Assembly (NCBI GenBank): GCA_943330705.2
Contig: CALQIT020000020.1
Span: 1-39,077 of the forward strand
Reading direction: 5' to 3'
DNA: 39,077 bases
From: Streptomyces griseus
GTDB taxonomy: Bacteria; Bdellovibrionota; Bdellovibrionia; Bdellovibrionales; Bdellovibrionaceae
This document shows, piece after piece, positions 7,420-16,522 of this stretch. Under the pieces are notes generated by a model, which saw only the letters and a program-made list of their open reading frames with translations, did not search any database and was not told where the DNA came from. The first letter of the stretch is position 1; each line of letters begins with the position of its first letter. The position numbers were made by a program, and so were the translations under genes.

Positions 7420-9635
7420 GTGTGGGTCACCCGTTCGACTCCGATGACTCCACGAATTTTTTGCAGCTCCAACATCACTTGATTCAATTGCGAAGTATTT
7501 TTAATATTGACGTCAAAAGTGCAAATTGCTTTTAGATCCCGAGTCGTGCGAATTTGCGCATTGTGAATATTAACCCCAAGGGCCGCAAAGACATCCGTCA
7601 TTGCCTTTAGCAATCCTGGTATATCCTGCGAGACAACCTTAATGCTCACCGTTCGTTCAAGGGAATCAGCTTCCCCCGTCGTCCATTCGACATCGACTCG
7701 CCGAAGCTGATCAAACTCAAAGGCCTTGGGACAATCGGTGCGATGGATCGTAATCCCGCGCCCACGAGTAATAAATCCGACGATAGTATCACCTGGAATG
7801 GGGTTGCAGCATCTGGCATAGTGGACCAAAATATCATCCATCCCGCTGACGGCGACCAACGACCCCGATTTACGGGACTTCTGTGCGGCACTTTTAAAAA
7901 GTGTCTGCATCGGAGTAGTTTCAGATTTTTCTTCTTTACCAGGACCCGCGATCAAATCCGCGGCAATTCTTTCCAATACCATTCGTGGCTCAAGTTTTCC
8001 ATATCCGACGCGAACATAGACTTCATCGTCATCATGAATTCCATAATGCACTTTAAATTTTTCAAAAATTTCGCCTTTAAAATATTTTAGTGAAGACGCC
8101 CCATACCTGCGAAACTCTCGTTCAACCAGCTCCTTGCCAAGGGCTAGGGATCGCTTGCGTTGCTCTTCTTTGATAAATGCTCTAATCCGAGTTTTGGCCT
8201 TATTCGTAACACAGAATTTAAGCCAATCTTTTGAAGGCACCTGGGTTTTCGAAGTCATGATCTCAACGGTATCCCCGTTCGCCAGCTGGTACTTCAGCGG
8301 CACCATTTTCCCATTGACCCGCGCGCCGACAATGGAATTCCCAAGTTGGGTGTGAACGGCATAGGCAAAATCAATCGGAGTCGCGCCATCCGGAAATTCG
8401 CGAACCTCACCCTTCGGAGTAAAAACATAAATTTCAGCTTCAAACAAATCCGTTTTGACGGTATCTAGGAACTCGTCGGAATTCCCCACTTGCTGATGTA
8501 AGTTTACTAAATCTTTCAGCCATTCAAACTTATTGGCAGTGCTATCTGCGGGCTTGCCGCCTTCTTTATAACGCCAGTGGGCTGCGATCCCGCGCTCGGC
8601 GATCAAGTGCATATCTTTGGTGCGAATTTGGATTTCAATACGCTCAGCACCAGGGCCAATCACCGTTGTATGAAGGGACTGGTAATGATTTGCCTTAGGC
8701 ATTGCAATGAAATCTTTAAATCGCCCAGGAATTGGCTTCCAAAGGTTATGGACAAGACCCAGAATTTCGTAACATTGAGGCACAGTTCCGACAAGAACGC
8801 GAAAAGCCAAAATGTCGTAAACTTGTTCGAAATCAATATTTCGCCCAGTCATTTTTTTATAGATCGACCACATATGTTTGCTGCGGCCTTGAATTTCAAC
8901 TTCGCGAATTCCTGACTTTTCAACTTCTTCAGTGATAATTCGCCGCACATCTTCAATATAATGAAATTGGTCCTTTTCCCGACGTTCTGCCTTTTGGCTG
9001 ATCTCGTAAAACCGATCGGGATGAAGGTAGCGAAAACTAAGATCTTCAAGCTCAATTTTGATGCTGCTAATACCCAAGCGGCTTGCCAATGGACAATAGA
9101 TTTCCAAGGTCTCTTGAGCGATTCGCGCTTGTTTCTCATAGGGCATGTGATGCAAGGTTCGCATATTGTGCAGTCGGTCCGCTAACTTCACCAAAACGAC
9201 GCGCACATCTTTCCCCATCGCAACAATCATTTTGCGAATGTTTTCGCCCTGGCGCTCGGTCGACGTTTTGAATTGAATCTTAGAAATCTTGGTTACACCA
9301 TCAACAATTGCAGCAATGGTTTCGCCGAACTCTTGGCGAATGTCTTCAACGGTGGCCTGGGTATCTTCGACAGTGTCGTGTAGTAGACCACTAGCAATCG
9401 TGGATAGATCCAAGCGCAAATCTGCAAGAATTCCCGCTACGGACAAAGGATGTGCAATATAGGCTTCGCCGCTTCGGCGGATTTGCCCCTCATGGGCGCG
9501 CTCGGAAAAAAGATAGGCTTTTTCAACCAATTTAAGATCGGCTGCGGGATAGAAAGTGGATATCTTAGCTAAAAGATCCTCAAGGGACCTTAGCGGTTTT
9601 TCACTTAGACGTTCTGATGCTGCAAAGTCGACCAT
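7416..9635 (-). CDS. rel: Bifunctional (p)ppGpp synthetase/hydrolase Rel
   Basis: 739 residues with full Rel/SpoT architecture. The HD hydrolase domain holds GLLHDTVEDT (H86-D87). The synthetase domain holds GRFKDFIAMPK (RFKD at 305-308) and HYQSLHTTV. A TGS domain (about 395-455) follows, then a helical and Cys-containing zinc-finger region (HYARCCNPIPGD) and a C-terminal ACT domain. The basic RxKD motif, in place of the ExDD of dedicated RelA, and the intact HD pair indicate a two-way enzyme. It sits downstream of rpoZ and gmk, the usual rpoZ-spoT arrangement, and overlaps the cdsA-like gene by four bases. Confidence 0.97.
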   Translation of the reverse strand: MVDFAASERLSEKPLRSLEDLLAKISTFYPAADLKLVEKAYLFSERAHEGQIRRSGEAYIAHPLSVAGILADLRLDLSTIASGLLHDTVEDTQATVEDIRQEFGETIAAIVDGVTKISKIQFKTSTERQGENIRKMIVAMGKDVRVVLVKLADRLHNMRTLHHMPYEKQARIAQETLEIYCPLASRLGISSIKIELEDLSFRYLHPDRFYEISQKAERREKDQFHYIEDVRRIITEEVEKSGIREVEIQGRSKHMWSIYKKMTGRNIDFEQVYDILAFRVLVGTVPQCYEILGLVHNLWKPIPGRFKDFIAMPKANHYQSLHTTVIGPGAERIEIQIRTKDMHLIAERGIAAHWRYKEGGKPADSTANKFEWLKDLVNLHQQVGNSDEFLDTVKTDLFEAEIYVFTPKGEVREFPDGATPIDFAYAVHTQLGNSIVGARVNGKMVPLKYQLANGDTVEIMTSKTQVPSKDWLKFCVTNKAKTRIRAFIKEEQRKRSLALGKELVEREFRRYGASSLKYFKGEIFEKFKVHYGIHDDDEVYVRVGYGKLEPRMVLERIAADLIAGPGKEEKSETTPMQTLFKSAAQKSRKSGSLVAVSGMDDILVHYARCCNPIPGDTIVGFITRGRGITIHRTDCPKAFEFDQLRRVDVEWTTGEADSLERTVSIKVVSQDIPGLLKAMTDVFAALGVNIHNAQIRTTRDLKAICTFDVNIKNTSQLNQVMLELQKIRGVIGVERVTHT

Positions 9636-9706
9636 GGTGTAAAAATTTTATCGGCCTAAGAGCTAGAAACCAGAGTCCAAATTTACAAATTCTTGAGGTA
9701 AAAGGG

Positions 9707-9946
9707 CTACTTGTTAATGTCCCTTTGAATCTGTTCTTCGGGTGTTCCATGACTGAGGTCGTGTTCAAAAGCCACGTTGCCTGCCGCGACCTCTCGAAGG
9801 GCACTGACAACCAATTTATTGCCTTTTAGTGGAACGGTCATTTCCGAACCCTTCATTAGCTGCTTGGTCCGTTTGGCAACCAAAAGCACCAATGCAAAGC
9901 GATTTGGAACCTTATCTAAGCAATCTTCAACCGTCACTCTAGCCAT
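9707..9946 (-). CDS. rpoZ: RNA polymerase omega subunit
   Basis: 79 residues beginning [20 protein letters not shown], the conserved omega N-terminus, with AKRTKQL in helix 2. Omega stabilises beta-prime and forms one ppGpp site in many proteobacteria, so its position immediately before rel fits. A GAGGAT ribosome-binding sequence precedes the ATG. Confidence 0.96.
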   Translation of the reverse strand: MARVTVEDCLDKVPNRFALVLLVAKRTKQLMKGSEMTVPLKGNKLVVSALREVAAGNVAFEHDLSHGTPEEQIQRDINK

Positions 9947-9986
9947 AGTACCATCCTCGTCTTAAGCCCAGCGCATATAACTATAG

Positions 9987-10544
9987 CTATCTTAGCAATT
10001 CTTCAACGATTTTCTTAAAGCGAGCATAAGACAAGTCAAATTCATCATTGACGATCTGGTAGTCGAACTCACCCACGTGGCGCATTTCTTTGACTGCGTT
10101 TTCCATTCGTAGATCCAGGTCCGGTGGAACTTTCCCATCTCGCTTAATAATCCTGCGACGCAGCTCGTCTATGCTCGGGGGCAAAATGAAGAAGGTCTTA
10201 GCTTCCGGGTACTTAGCCTTGAAAGTTGCAGCACCCTGGACGTCTACGTCCATAATGACGCACTTGCTTTTATCCCATGCTTTCTCAAGTTGCTCGAAAG
10301 GCGTTCCATAATGGTGGGCATGCACTTGCGCATACTCCACGAAAAAATTACGTTGAATCAGTGCTTCAAACTCATCTTTGGTAACAAAGAAGTAGGGTTT
10401 TCCCTGGGACTCGCCGGCGCGCATCGACCGCGTCGTATACGTGACAGTGTCCTCAAGGCGCTCGTGCTCTTTGCACACACGCTCCACAAAGCTGCTTTTG
10501 CCTGCGCCACTAGGTGCCGCGACAATAATGATCTTTGTCTTCAT
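9987..10544 (-). CDS. gmk: Guanylate kinase
   Basis: 185 residues. The P-loop APSGAGKS is at 10-17. The GMP-binding segment TTRSMRAGE is followed by YFFV, and the lid contains RRRIIKRD. It converts GMP to GDP at the expense of ATP. Its start overlaps the yicC stop (ATGA). The conserved yicC-gmk-rpoZ-rel order supports the assignment. Confidence 0.97.
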   Translation of the reverse strand: MKTKIIIVAAPSGAGKSSFVERVCKEHERLEDTVTYTTRSMRAGESQGKPYFFVTKDEFEALIQRNFFVEYAQVHAHHYGTPFEQLEKAWDKSKCVIMDVDVQGAATFKAKYPEAKTFFILPPSIDELRRRIIKRDGKVPPDLDLRMENAVKEMRHVGEFDYQIVNDEFDLSYARFKKIVEELLR

Positions 10545-11419
10545 TCGATGTTCTGCACCTGTTCCCTTAATCTTTCAATGAGTGCCTTAGCCTCTACCAC
10601 ACTTTGGGTCAGTTTGGAAACGCTGGATTTCGAGCCAATCGTGTTAACTTCACGCAAAAGTTCTTGCGTATAGAAATCTAACTTTTTCCCCTGAGGTCCG
10701 GATTCCGAGAATAAATGCCGATAATTTTTTGTGTGCTCGCGCAATCGGGTTAGCTCTTCGTTGATGTCAGACTTTTCAAGCTGCATCACGACTTCTTGAG
10801 AAAGACGAGCGGAATCGATCTCAAGATTTGCAATTTTACTTTTGATTTTACTTTCAAAACGCTCCCATAAAGTTTGGTTAACTTCTTCGCGCAGGTCTTG
10901 AATGTGGCTGACTTCCTTTTCCAGGGAGGCCAAGGAATCTTCCATATCTTTTCGCAAACTTTTACCTTCGCGGCGTCGTTCGCTATCACAGGCCTTACAA
11001 GCCTTTTCAAAAGCCTGAAACAAGGATTTTTTTTCTATCGGCGGAACATCGTTGCCATCGTCAATTTTAATAACATCAGGCCAGCGCGCAATAGTTTCAA
11101 TGTGCAATTCAGAGCGAATTTTCAAATCGCGAGCCAAAAGTTGATAGGCCTGATAATACTGCTTTGCCAGATCTGAATTTACCTGCACCGTTTGATTTGG
11201 GCTTGTCCCCTTCAATCTTCGAGAGACAAAAATATCAATTGTTCCGCGTTCAAAGTACTTTGCTATAATTTTTTTTAAATCCAATTCAAAGGCATGAAAT
11301 TCACGGGGCAAATGAAAACGTGTTTCCATAAAACGGCCATTCACGGCCCGCAAGCTAACGTCGATAAGGCTAAATGGCGACTGCCCCCGACCCTGTCCAA
11401 ATCCTGTCATTGATTTCAT
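10541..11419 (-). CDS. yicC: YicC-family endoribonuclease
   Basis: 292 residues starting MKSMTGFGQG, the YicC_N hallmark. The C-terminal DUF1732 motif has GPQGKKLDFYTQELLREVNT followed by IGSKS. YicC-type proteins are hexameric RNases implicated in small-RNA turnover in E. coli and B. subtilis. It is the first of the tightly overlapping genes after a 95-base gap from miaA. Confidence 0.95.
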   Translation of the reverse strand: MKSMTGFGQGRGQSPFSLIDVSLRAVNGRFMETRFHLPREFHAFELDLKKIIAKYFERGTIDIFVSRRLKGTSPNQTVQVNSDLAKQYYQAYQLLARDLKIRSELHIETIARWPDVIKIDDGNDVPPIEKKSLFQAFEKACKACDSERRREGKSLRKDMEDSLASLEKEVSHIQDLREEVNQTLWERFESKIKSKIANLEIDSARLSQEVVMQLEKSDINEELTRLREHTKNYRHLFSESGPQGKKLDFYTQELLREVNTIGSKSSVSKLTQSVVEAKALIERLREQVQNIE

Positions 11420-11505
11420 CTTACCATCCTGACAATCAGGAATTTTTCGGTCAACCAGGGTCGCCCCTGAACTTGACCTTGGTCATCCTCTGAACCCAGT
11501 AAATA

Positions 11506-11511
11506 ATTATA
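11506..11511 (-). promoter_or_regulatory. Possible -10 element for the yicC unit
   Basis: A perfect TATAAT on the minus strand lies just after the miaA stop, about 90 bases before yicC. No convincing -35 hexamer sits at the ideal spacing inside the end of miaA, so this is only a candidate. Confidence 0.3.
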
Positions 11512-11514
11512 GTT

Positions 11515-12450
11515 TCATTTTTTGCCAAGAAACTGCTGGACCAAAGCCTCTGCGGCCAATTCGCGCTGGCCAATGGTATCAGCAACTAACCAATTTATTG
11601 TTTCATCACGTTGAAACCAAGTGCGCTGCTTTTTGGCAAGTTTCATCGTGTTTTGTGCTATCAAGAACTTAAGTGCCTGCAAATCCTGTGATTGAGATTT
11701 AAAATACTCAACTATTTCTTTATAACCAACACTTTCAAGTGGCGCCCAATCGACCGCTGTTTTTGCCAGCAAGGATTTGACCTCGTTAAGCCAGCCATCG
11801 GAAAACATTTTTTCAATTCGGGCTTGGACCCGCCCCAGCATTATTTCTTTCGGCAGACTAACCCCAATTTTTAAAAGTGGATAAGGAAATGGATTCTGCT
11901 GTTTTGCAAAATCAGCGCGGACCTCGGTTAAAGACTTACCAAAACTGCGAATGATTTCAATGGCGCGCCCCAAACGGTAGTGATCATTGATAAAAATTTT
12001 TGCTGCCGCTTGCGGATCGACAAGACTTAATTCTTTGTGCAAGCGTTCGGGGCCACCGACTTCGGCTATTTCCATTAACACCCTAGTTTTCATGGCCTGG
12101 TCGGCAACGCCAATCGGGTACATCCCCTTCTCAATCGCCTGAAAATAAAAACCCGTGCCACCGACGACAAATATAACTTGAAACCTATTTTTCAACTCTT
12201 GGATTTGCGAAAAAAATGACCTGGCGTACTCTCCGGCGGTCATCTCTGCGGGAAATTCAGCTTGATCAAAAAGATAATGTGGGACCCTCTGACGTTCCTC
12301 TTCGGTGGGCTTTGCTGAACCGACATCAACACCTTTATAAAGCTGAATACTGTCACAATTAAAGATTGCTCCATTGAATTTCTCAGCAAGGGACAAGGCT
12401 ATTGCTGACTTCCCGGCAGCCGTAGGTCCGACGACAAAAACGACTTTCAT
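11515..12450 (-). CDS. miaA: tRNA dimethylallyltransferase
   Basis: 311 residues from the ATG at 12450; an in-frame TTG one codon upstream is less likely. MKVVFVVGPTAAGKS contains the P-loop, DSIQLYKGVDVGSAKPT the catalytic Asp and substrate loop, and KKQRTWFQRD the C-terminal signature. It isopentenylates A37 of tRNAs that read UNN codons, including the tRNA-Leu(CAA) encoded further right. It overlaps the mutL stop by four bases. Confidence 0.97.
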   Translation of the reverse strand: MKVVFVVGPTAAGKSAIALSLAEKFNGAIFNCDSIQLYKGVDVGSAKPTEEERQRVPHYLFDQAEFPAEMTAGEYARSFFSQIQELKNRFQVIFVVGGTGFYFQAIEKGMYPIGVADQAMKTRVLMEIAEVGGPERLHKELSLVDPQAAAKIFINDHYRLGRAIEIIRSFGKSLTEVRADFAKQQNPFPYPLLKIGVSLPKEIMLGRVQARIEKMFSDGWLNEVKSLLAKTAVDWAPLESVGYKEIVEYFKSQSQDLQALKFLIAQNTMKLAKKQRTWFQRDETINWLVADTIGQRELAAEALVQQFLGKK

Positions 12451-14255
12451 CAAACCAATCGTCCAAAATCTTTTTCTAATTCAAAAAACGAATAATCAAC
12501 CGAAACCGGTCGACCATGGGGACAAAAAGATGAAAGTGGAAACTCATCCATGGACTGAAGCAAGGCTTTCATTTCATCTGTGCTCAAGGATTGACCGGCG
12601 CGCACCGCAGAGTGGCAGGCAAGGGTTGCACAAACGTCGCCGATCATTCGCTCGGCACCATGGCTGCCTCCGAACTCAACCAAGTCGGCCGCCATTTTAT
12701 CCAAGGCCAAGACGATTGATTTTTCTTTTAACAGCAAGGGGGCTGCACGGATACCAACTGTAGTTGGCCCAAGGGACTCTAGATGCAAACCTATTTTTTG
12801 CAGATTTTTCTCTTCCGTCAGCAAGGCCTCGGTCTTATCGGCGGACAAATCAATGGCTAATGGAAATAGATATTCTTGAACCTCAATCTGTCCATTTTTC
12901 CAGGCCTTTTGTAGCTTTTCAAAAAGGACTCGCTCATGGGCAGCATGCTGATCGACGATTAGCATCGAGTTTGCCGATTGGGTTAGAATATAGGTTAAAT
13001 TTGCCTGCCCTAAAACCTGAAAGCTGCTCCAGTAGGGCTTGGAATCTTGCTTGTTCTCGGAAGAACTTTTCGCAGAAAAAGACGGTTTGCTAGCAAACTG
13101 GATTTTTTCCAAAGCAACATCTTGAAACACCAAATTCTGTGGTGGCACGGCTTCCATGCCAAATCCCCGACCGGAACGCGCGAAAGAATCAACAGCGCTA
13201 GCGACCGCGCTTTTAAGCCCCGGTGCGTTTACAATTCCTGGCGCATTTTCAATCCAAGGAGCCTTTTCAAGAGAGTCTCTGACCGAGGCCTGAACAGCGC
13301 GAAAAGCCAAACTTTGATCTAAGAACTTCACTTGGGATTTGGTCGGATGAATATTTACATCTATGGCAGAGGGATCTGTTTCAACCCAGCTTACGCATAT
13401 TGGGTATTCACCATGCATCAGTAAGTTGCGATAGGCCTCTTGAACAGCAGCTTGCAAACCGCGGTCTTGAATCCACCTCCCCTGCGCAAAAAGCCAAATG
13501 CTTTTGCTGGTTTTCGCTGTGGTATGTGGGTCCGCAAAAACGGAATAGACTTTTACATTTTCCCGCTGGCCACTTCCTTCAAAGAGGCGCGCGACGCCTA
13601 AAATCTGACGGGCTCGGCTCAATCGATCTGCTGTTGCCGGCCATTGGAATAATAAATTCCCGTCGCTAATAACGCGAAAACTAGTCTTGAAGTGGGACAA
13701 AGCCATCGCCTTCAACACTGTCTTAATTTGCGTGACCTCAGCTGAAGGCGACTTCATAAATTTTAAGCGGGCTGGAACATTCGCAAATAGATCCTCTATT
13801 AATACCGATGTCCCAAAACTTCCGCCAACTTGCTCAACCGGCTTTAGTTTGCCAAATTCACTTTGAAGCTGAAAAGCTAAGGACGAGGTCGCTTGCCGGG
13901 AAACAAGCGAAAGCCGACTTACTGAGGAAATACTTGCCAGGGCCTCGCCACGAAAACCGAAGGTGGTCAGATTCCAAAGATCCTCAGAAGCGCGAATTTT
14001 GCTGGTCGCAAAACGTTCCAGCGCTTTTGCTAAGTCCTTGCCAGGTATTCCCCGGCCATTGTCCGTGATTTTAACCCAGCGGCCACCTTCACGAAATTCA
14101 ATGGCAACTTCTGTCGCCCCGGCGTCCAAGGAGTTTTCAACCAACTCTTTGACCAAGTGGGCTGGCCGCTCAACGACTTCGCCGGCAGCAATTTGATCAA
14201 CGACTTGGGAAGAAAGAGTTTGAATTGAGGCTAAATCAGCAGCTATGGTTTCCAT
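12450..14255 (-). CDS. mutL: DNA mismatch repair protein MutL (endonuclease type)
   Basis: 601 residues. The N-terminal GHKL ATPase has IAAGEVVERP, ELVENSLDAGA, DNGRGI and TFGFRGEALASI. The C-terminal dimerisation/nuclease domain contains the endonuclease motif DQHA(x2)E(x4)E at 435-446, plus ACHSAVRAG (about 546) and CPHGRP (578-583), which help hold the metal. This is the nicking MutL of bacteria that lack MutH, not the E. coli type. It is followed by miaA, a very common pairing. Confidence 0.97.
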   Translation of the reverse strand: METIAADLASIQTLSSQVVDQIAAGEVVERPAHLVKELVENSLDAGATEVAIEFREGGRWVKITDNGRGIPGKDLAKALERFATSKIRASEDLWNLTTFGFRGEALASISSVSRLSLVSRQATSSLAFQLQSEFGKLKPVEQVGGSFGTSVLIEDLFANVPARLKFMKSPSAEVTQIKTVLKAMALSHFKTSFRVISDGNLLFQWPATADRLSRARQILGVARLFEGSGQRENVKVYSVFADPHTTAKTSKSIWLFAQGRWIQDRGLQAAVQEAYRNLLMHGEYPICVSWVETDPSAIDVNIHPTKSQVKFLDQSLAFRAVQASVRDSLEKAPWIENAPGIVNAPGLKSAVASAVDSFARSGRGFGMEAVPPQNLVFQDVALEKIQFASKPSFSAKSSSENKQDSKPYWSSFQVLGQANLTYILTQSANSMLIVDQHAAHERVLFEKLQKAWKNGQIEVQEYLFPLAIDLSADKTEALLTEEKNLQKIGLHLESLGPTTVGIRAAPLLLKEKSIVLALDKMAADLVEFGGSHGAERMIGDVCATLACHSAVRAGQSLSTDEMKALLQSMDEFPLSSFCPHGRPVSVDYSFFELEKDFGRLV

Positions 14256-14257
14256 AC

Positions 14258-14282
14258 CCTGGGTATCCTGGAAACACCCAGG
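14258..14282 (-). promoter_or_regulatory. Hairpin directly before the mutL start
   Basis: CCTGGGT and ACCCAGG form a seven-pair stem ending two bases before the mutL ATG, in the 31-base gap after the upstream gene. Any ribosome-binding sequence (the AGGAT in the loop or CAGG in the stem) would be partly buried. A translational control role is possible but not shown. Confidence 0.4.
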
Positions 14283-14286
14283 AATG

Positions 14287-15240
14287 TCAAAAATCTCTTT
14301 GCAGAGCTATAGCAAATCCTGAATAATTAAGCTGCTCCCAATAAAACTGATACTCTGCGCGCAGCGCAAATCGATTGAAACGAAAGCCCAGACCCAAGTT
14401 AAAGGCAGCACCAATATTAATGTCCTCAAGACTATATCGGGTCCTACTGCTGGTGGTGGCATCTTGCAATTCCACATCATATTTCGAATATTTTAGCAAA
14501 GGACCAAAGCCAAAGTAGGTTACCGTGTTTTTGCCATGCGGAGTTACCATTTGAAATAAGATATCAGCCATGAAAATCCAGCCAGCGGCGTCTTTTCCTG
14601 TGGTGTCTTTGTAATACGAAGGCGCATTGGGATAAATTAGAAAATTCATTTCGGTCACCGATAGTCCCTCTAGGAAAAGATTCGGACCAAATATTTTTAA
14701 GCCAAAAAAACCCAGACTTTGCGAGGGTCTTTGACCCATGGTGTTTTCCCGATGACGAATATTTGCATACTCAAGGCCAAAATATTGCGTATATTGAAAT
14801 GGCAACTTTCGTCGCGGTGGTTTTTTTTCCTCGGTGTCCCCTTTGTTGCCATCTTTGCCCGCCGAGGTTCCTTCGGCTGTTTTTTTTGCACCCATAGGTT
14901 TAATGTCTGAATCGGCAACGTAACCAATGACTCCGGGTTTTACTAAAATCCGATAAAAGGCTCCGCCATAAATGTTTCTTGAAATATTGTATAACTTTCC
15001 CTGCTCAAGGTAACCAAAAGCCTCTGAGTCAAAGCTTGCGTCTCGATATACAGCGGCGCCATCATTAACGACACGTCCGAAATTGGGCGCCTGCTTCGGA
15101 GCAATTTTGGCCACCGTATTCGCACCAGGCTTGGCACCAGGCTTGGAAGCCTGAGCCGAAGCCTGAGCCGAAGCCTGAGCTTGGGCCCAGCCCGCCTCAT
15201 TCCAATTTAAAAGAAGAAAAAAAGCGACTGCCAATCTCAT
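14287..15240 (-). CDS. SH3-like plus outer-membrane barrel protein
   Basis: 317 residues with a signal peptide (cleavage near AGWA-QA). A low-complexity linker of repeated AQAS and KPGA units comes from 12-bp DNA repeats at about 15125-15185. An SH3-like domain spans about 52-112 (AAVYRDASFDSEAFGYLEQG... RILVKPGVIGYVADSDI). After a charged Lys/Glu linker a beta-barrel of about 165 residues ends LQRDF, with terminal Phe. Bacterial SH3 domains often bind peptidoglycan, so the protein could connect wall and outer membrane. The start overlaps the stop of the glycosyltransferase gene. No named family is recognised. Confidence 0.75.
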   Translation of the reverse strand: MRLAVAFFLLLNWNEAGWAQAQASAQASAQASKPGAKPGANTVAKIAPKQAPNFGRVVNDGAAVYRDASFDSEAFGYLEQGKLYNISRNIYGGAFYRILVKPGVIGYVADSDIKPMGAKKTAEGTSAGKDGNKGDTEEKKPPRRKLPFQYTQYFGLEYANIRHRENTMGQRPSQSLGFFGLKIFGPNLFLEGLSVTEMNFLIYPNAPSYYKDTTGKDAAGWIFMADILFQMVTPHGKNTVTYFGFGPLLKYSKYDVELQDATTSSRTRYSLEDINIGAAFNLGLGFRFNRFALRAEYQFYWEQLNYSGFAIALQRDF

Positions 15241-15935
15241 TTTCTTATCCGAAATAGCCAGACTCGAAAAAAAGCTTCAAGAATAATTCGCAGACTCATT
15301 TTACTTTTTCCAACCCGACGGTCCTCAAATAGAATCGGAGACTCAACTCCGAGGTAACCCGCCTGCAAAGCTCTATACTTAAGCTCGATCTGAAAGCTGT
15401 AACCATTGGATTTAATTCGCTCCAGTCCGATTTTTTCTAAAACCTCTTTTTTCCAAGCATTAAATCCACCGGTCCAATCGCTCACGGGAAATCCAAGAAT
15501 AGTTCTTGCGTAAAAGCTGCCACCCAGGGAAATAATCTTACGCATTAATCCCCAATTAAGGGTCCGCCCACCTTTGACATAACGAGAACCAATGGCAAAA
15601 TCAGCAGTTGCAAGACTTGCCAACAATTTGGACAAATCTTCAGGGCGATGGGAAAAATCAGCATCCATTTCTACCAAAACATCAAAGTTATTCGCAAATC
15701 CCCAATTAAAACCTGCGATGTAGGCCCGTCCGAGGCCTTCTTTCATTGCCCGAACTAACAAATGCAGCCGAGGCTCGTTTTGCATTAACTTTTGCACCAA
15801 CTGACCGGTGCCATCCGGCGAGCTATCATCTACAACTAAAATCTCAATGCCTAAGCTTTGGGCAAACAAAGCCCGAGTGATGGCTTCGATATTTTCGATT
15901 TCATTGTAAGTTGGAATAATCACAAGCTGCTTCAA
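15237..15935 (-). CDS. Polyprenol-phosphate mannosyl/glucosyltransferase-like GT2
   Basis: 232 residues of the DPM1 type. IIPTYNEIENI opens the fold, VVDDSSPDGT binds the nucleotide sugar, and EMDADFSHRPED carries the catalytic DAD. SRYVKGG and DWTGGFNAW are typical of dolichyl/polyprenyl-phosphate hexosyltransferases. There is no C-terminal membrane domain, as in the short soluble forms. The start codon is TTG, since no ATG is in range, with GGAG nine bases upstream. It probably makes a lipid-linked sugar donor for envelope glycosylation. Confidence 0.92.
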   Translation of the reverse strand: MKQLVIIPTYNEIENIEAITRALFAQSLGIEILVVDDSSPDGTGQLVQKLMQNEPRLHLLVRAMKEGLGRAYIAGFNWGFANNFDVLVEMDADFSHRPEDLSKLLASLATADFAIGSRYVKGGRTLNWGLMRKIISLGGSFYARTILGFPVSDWTGGFNAWKKEVLEKIGLERIKSNGYSFQIELKYRALQAGYLGVESPILFEDRRVGKSKMSLRIILEAFFRVWLFRIRK

Positions 15936-15989
15936 TCTAAGAGTCTCCCTGACTCCCCTATCCTAATAACGAGACCTCGATTGGGCAAT

Positions 15990-16442
15990 TTAAACTTGCT
16001 TAGAAACGAGAACTCCCCGTTGACCTTCTTCGGCCAGTTTCAGGGCGCCTGCTCTTTTCTGGGTCAGAGAGGGAAGATTCAAGGGTCTTGCCAGCAATGA
16101 TGAGGCCCGGCCTTTTCGCTGAACCAGTGCTTCTTTTACCCTGGCTGAGGCCCGCTTTGGATCCCGGATATATAGAACAGGATCAAAATCGCAAGACTTG
16201 CAAACGATGTGCATCCGCCAACGAAGTTGAACAAAGGCTTCAGCCATAACCAAAAGGGCAATAAAAAGATAAATCGCCCGTGGGTCAAAGTCTTCCCAGA
16301 TAGAATACATCATCAGACTGGCCGCGACGGCGGTAAGTAAAATATTAATCGGCCCGATATGGCGTTTCGTGTAAATCTTTCGGGGCGACCGACAGAAAGC
16401 GCAGAAGCAATCGGCTCTGTTTTGGAAAGAGATTTTCCTCAT
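15990..16442 (-). CDS. Cys4 membrane protein, unknown
   Basis: 150 residues from the ATG at 16442. A longer frame to 16550 would overlap the divergent gene and its added residues look non-coding. Two CxxC pairs, C14xxC17 (within CFCAFC) and C81xxC84 (CKSC), flank two membrane helices (about 32-48 and 57-72). They could bind one zinc ion across a helical hairpin. A basic C-terminal tail of about 60 residues follows. The function is unknown. Confidence 0.65.
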   Translation of the reverse strand: MRKISFQNRADCFCAFCRSPRKIYTKRHIGPINILLTAVAASLMMYSIWEDFDPRAIYLFIALLVMAEAFVQLRWRMHIVCKSCDFDPVLYIRDPKRASARVKEALVQRKGRASSLLARPLNLPSLTQKRAGALKLAEEGQRGVLVSKQV

Positions 16443-16522
16443 AAGCCTATTTTGCCATAAATATGGTCCAGTCGGAAAGTCCCTATATAGAAAAACAGGG
16501 CTCTTTTTGATACAGTATAAGA

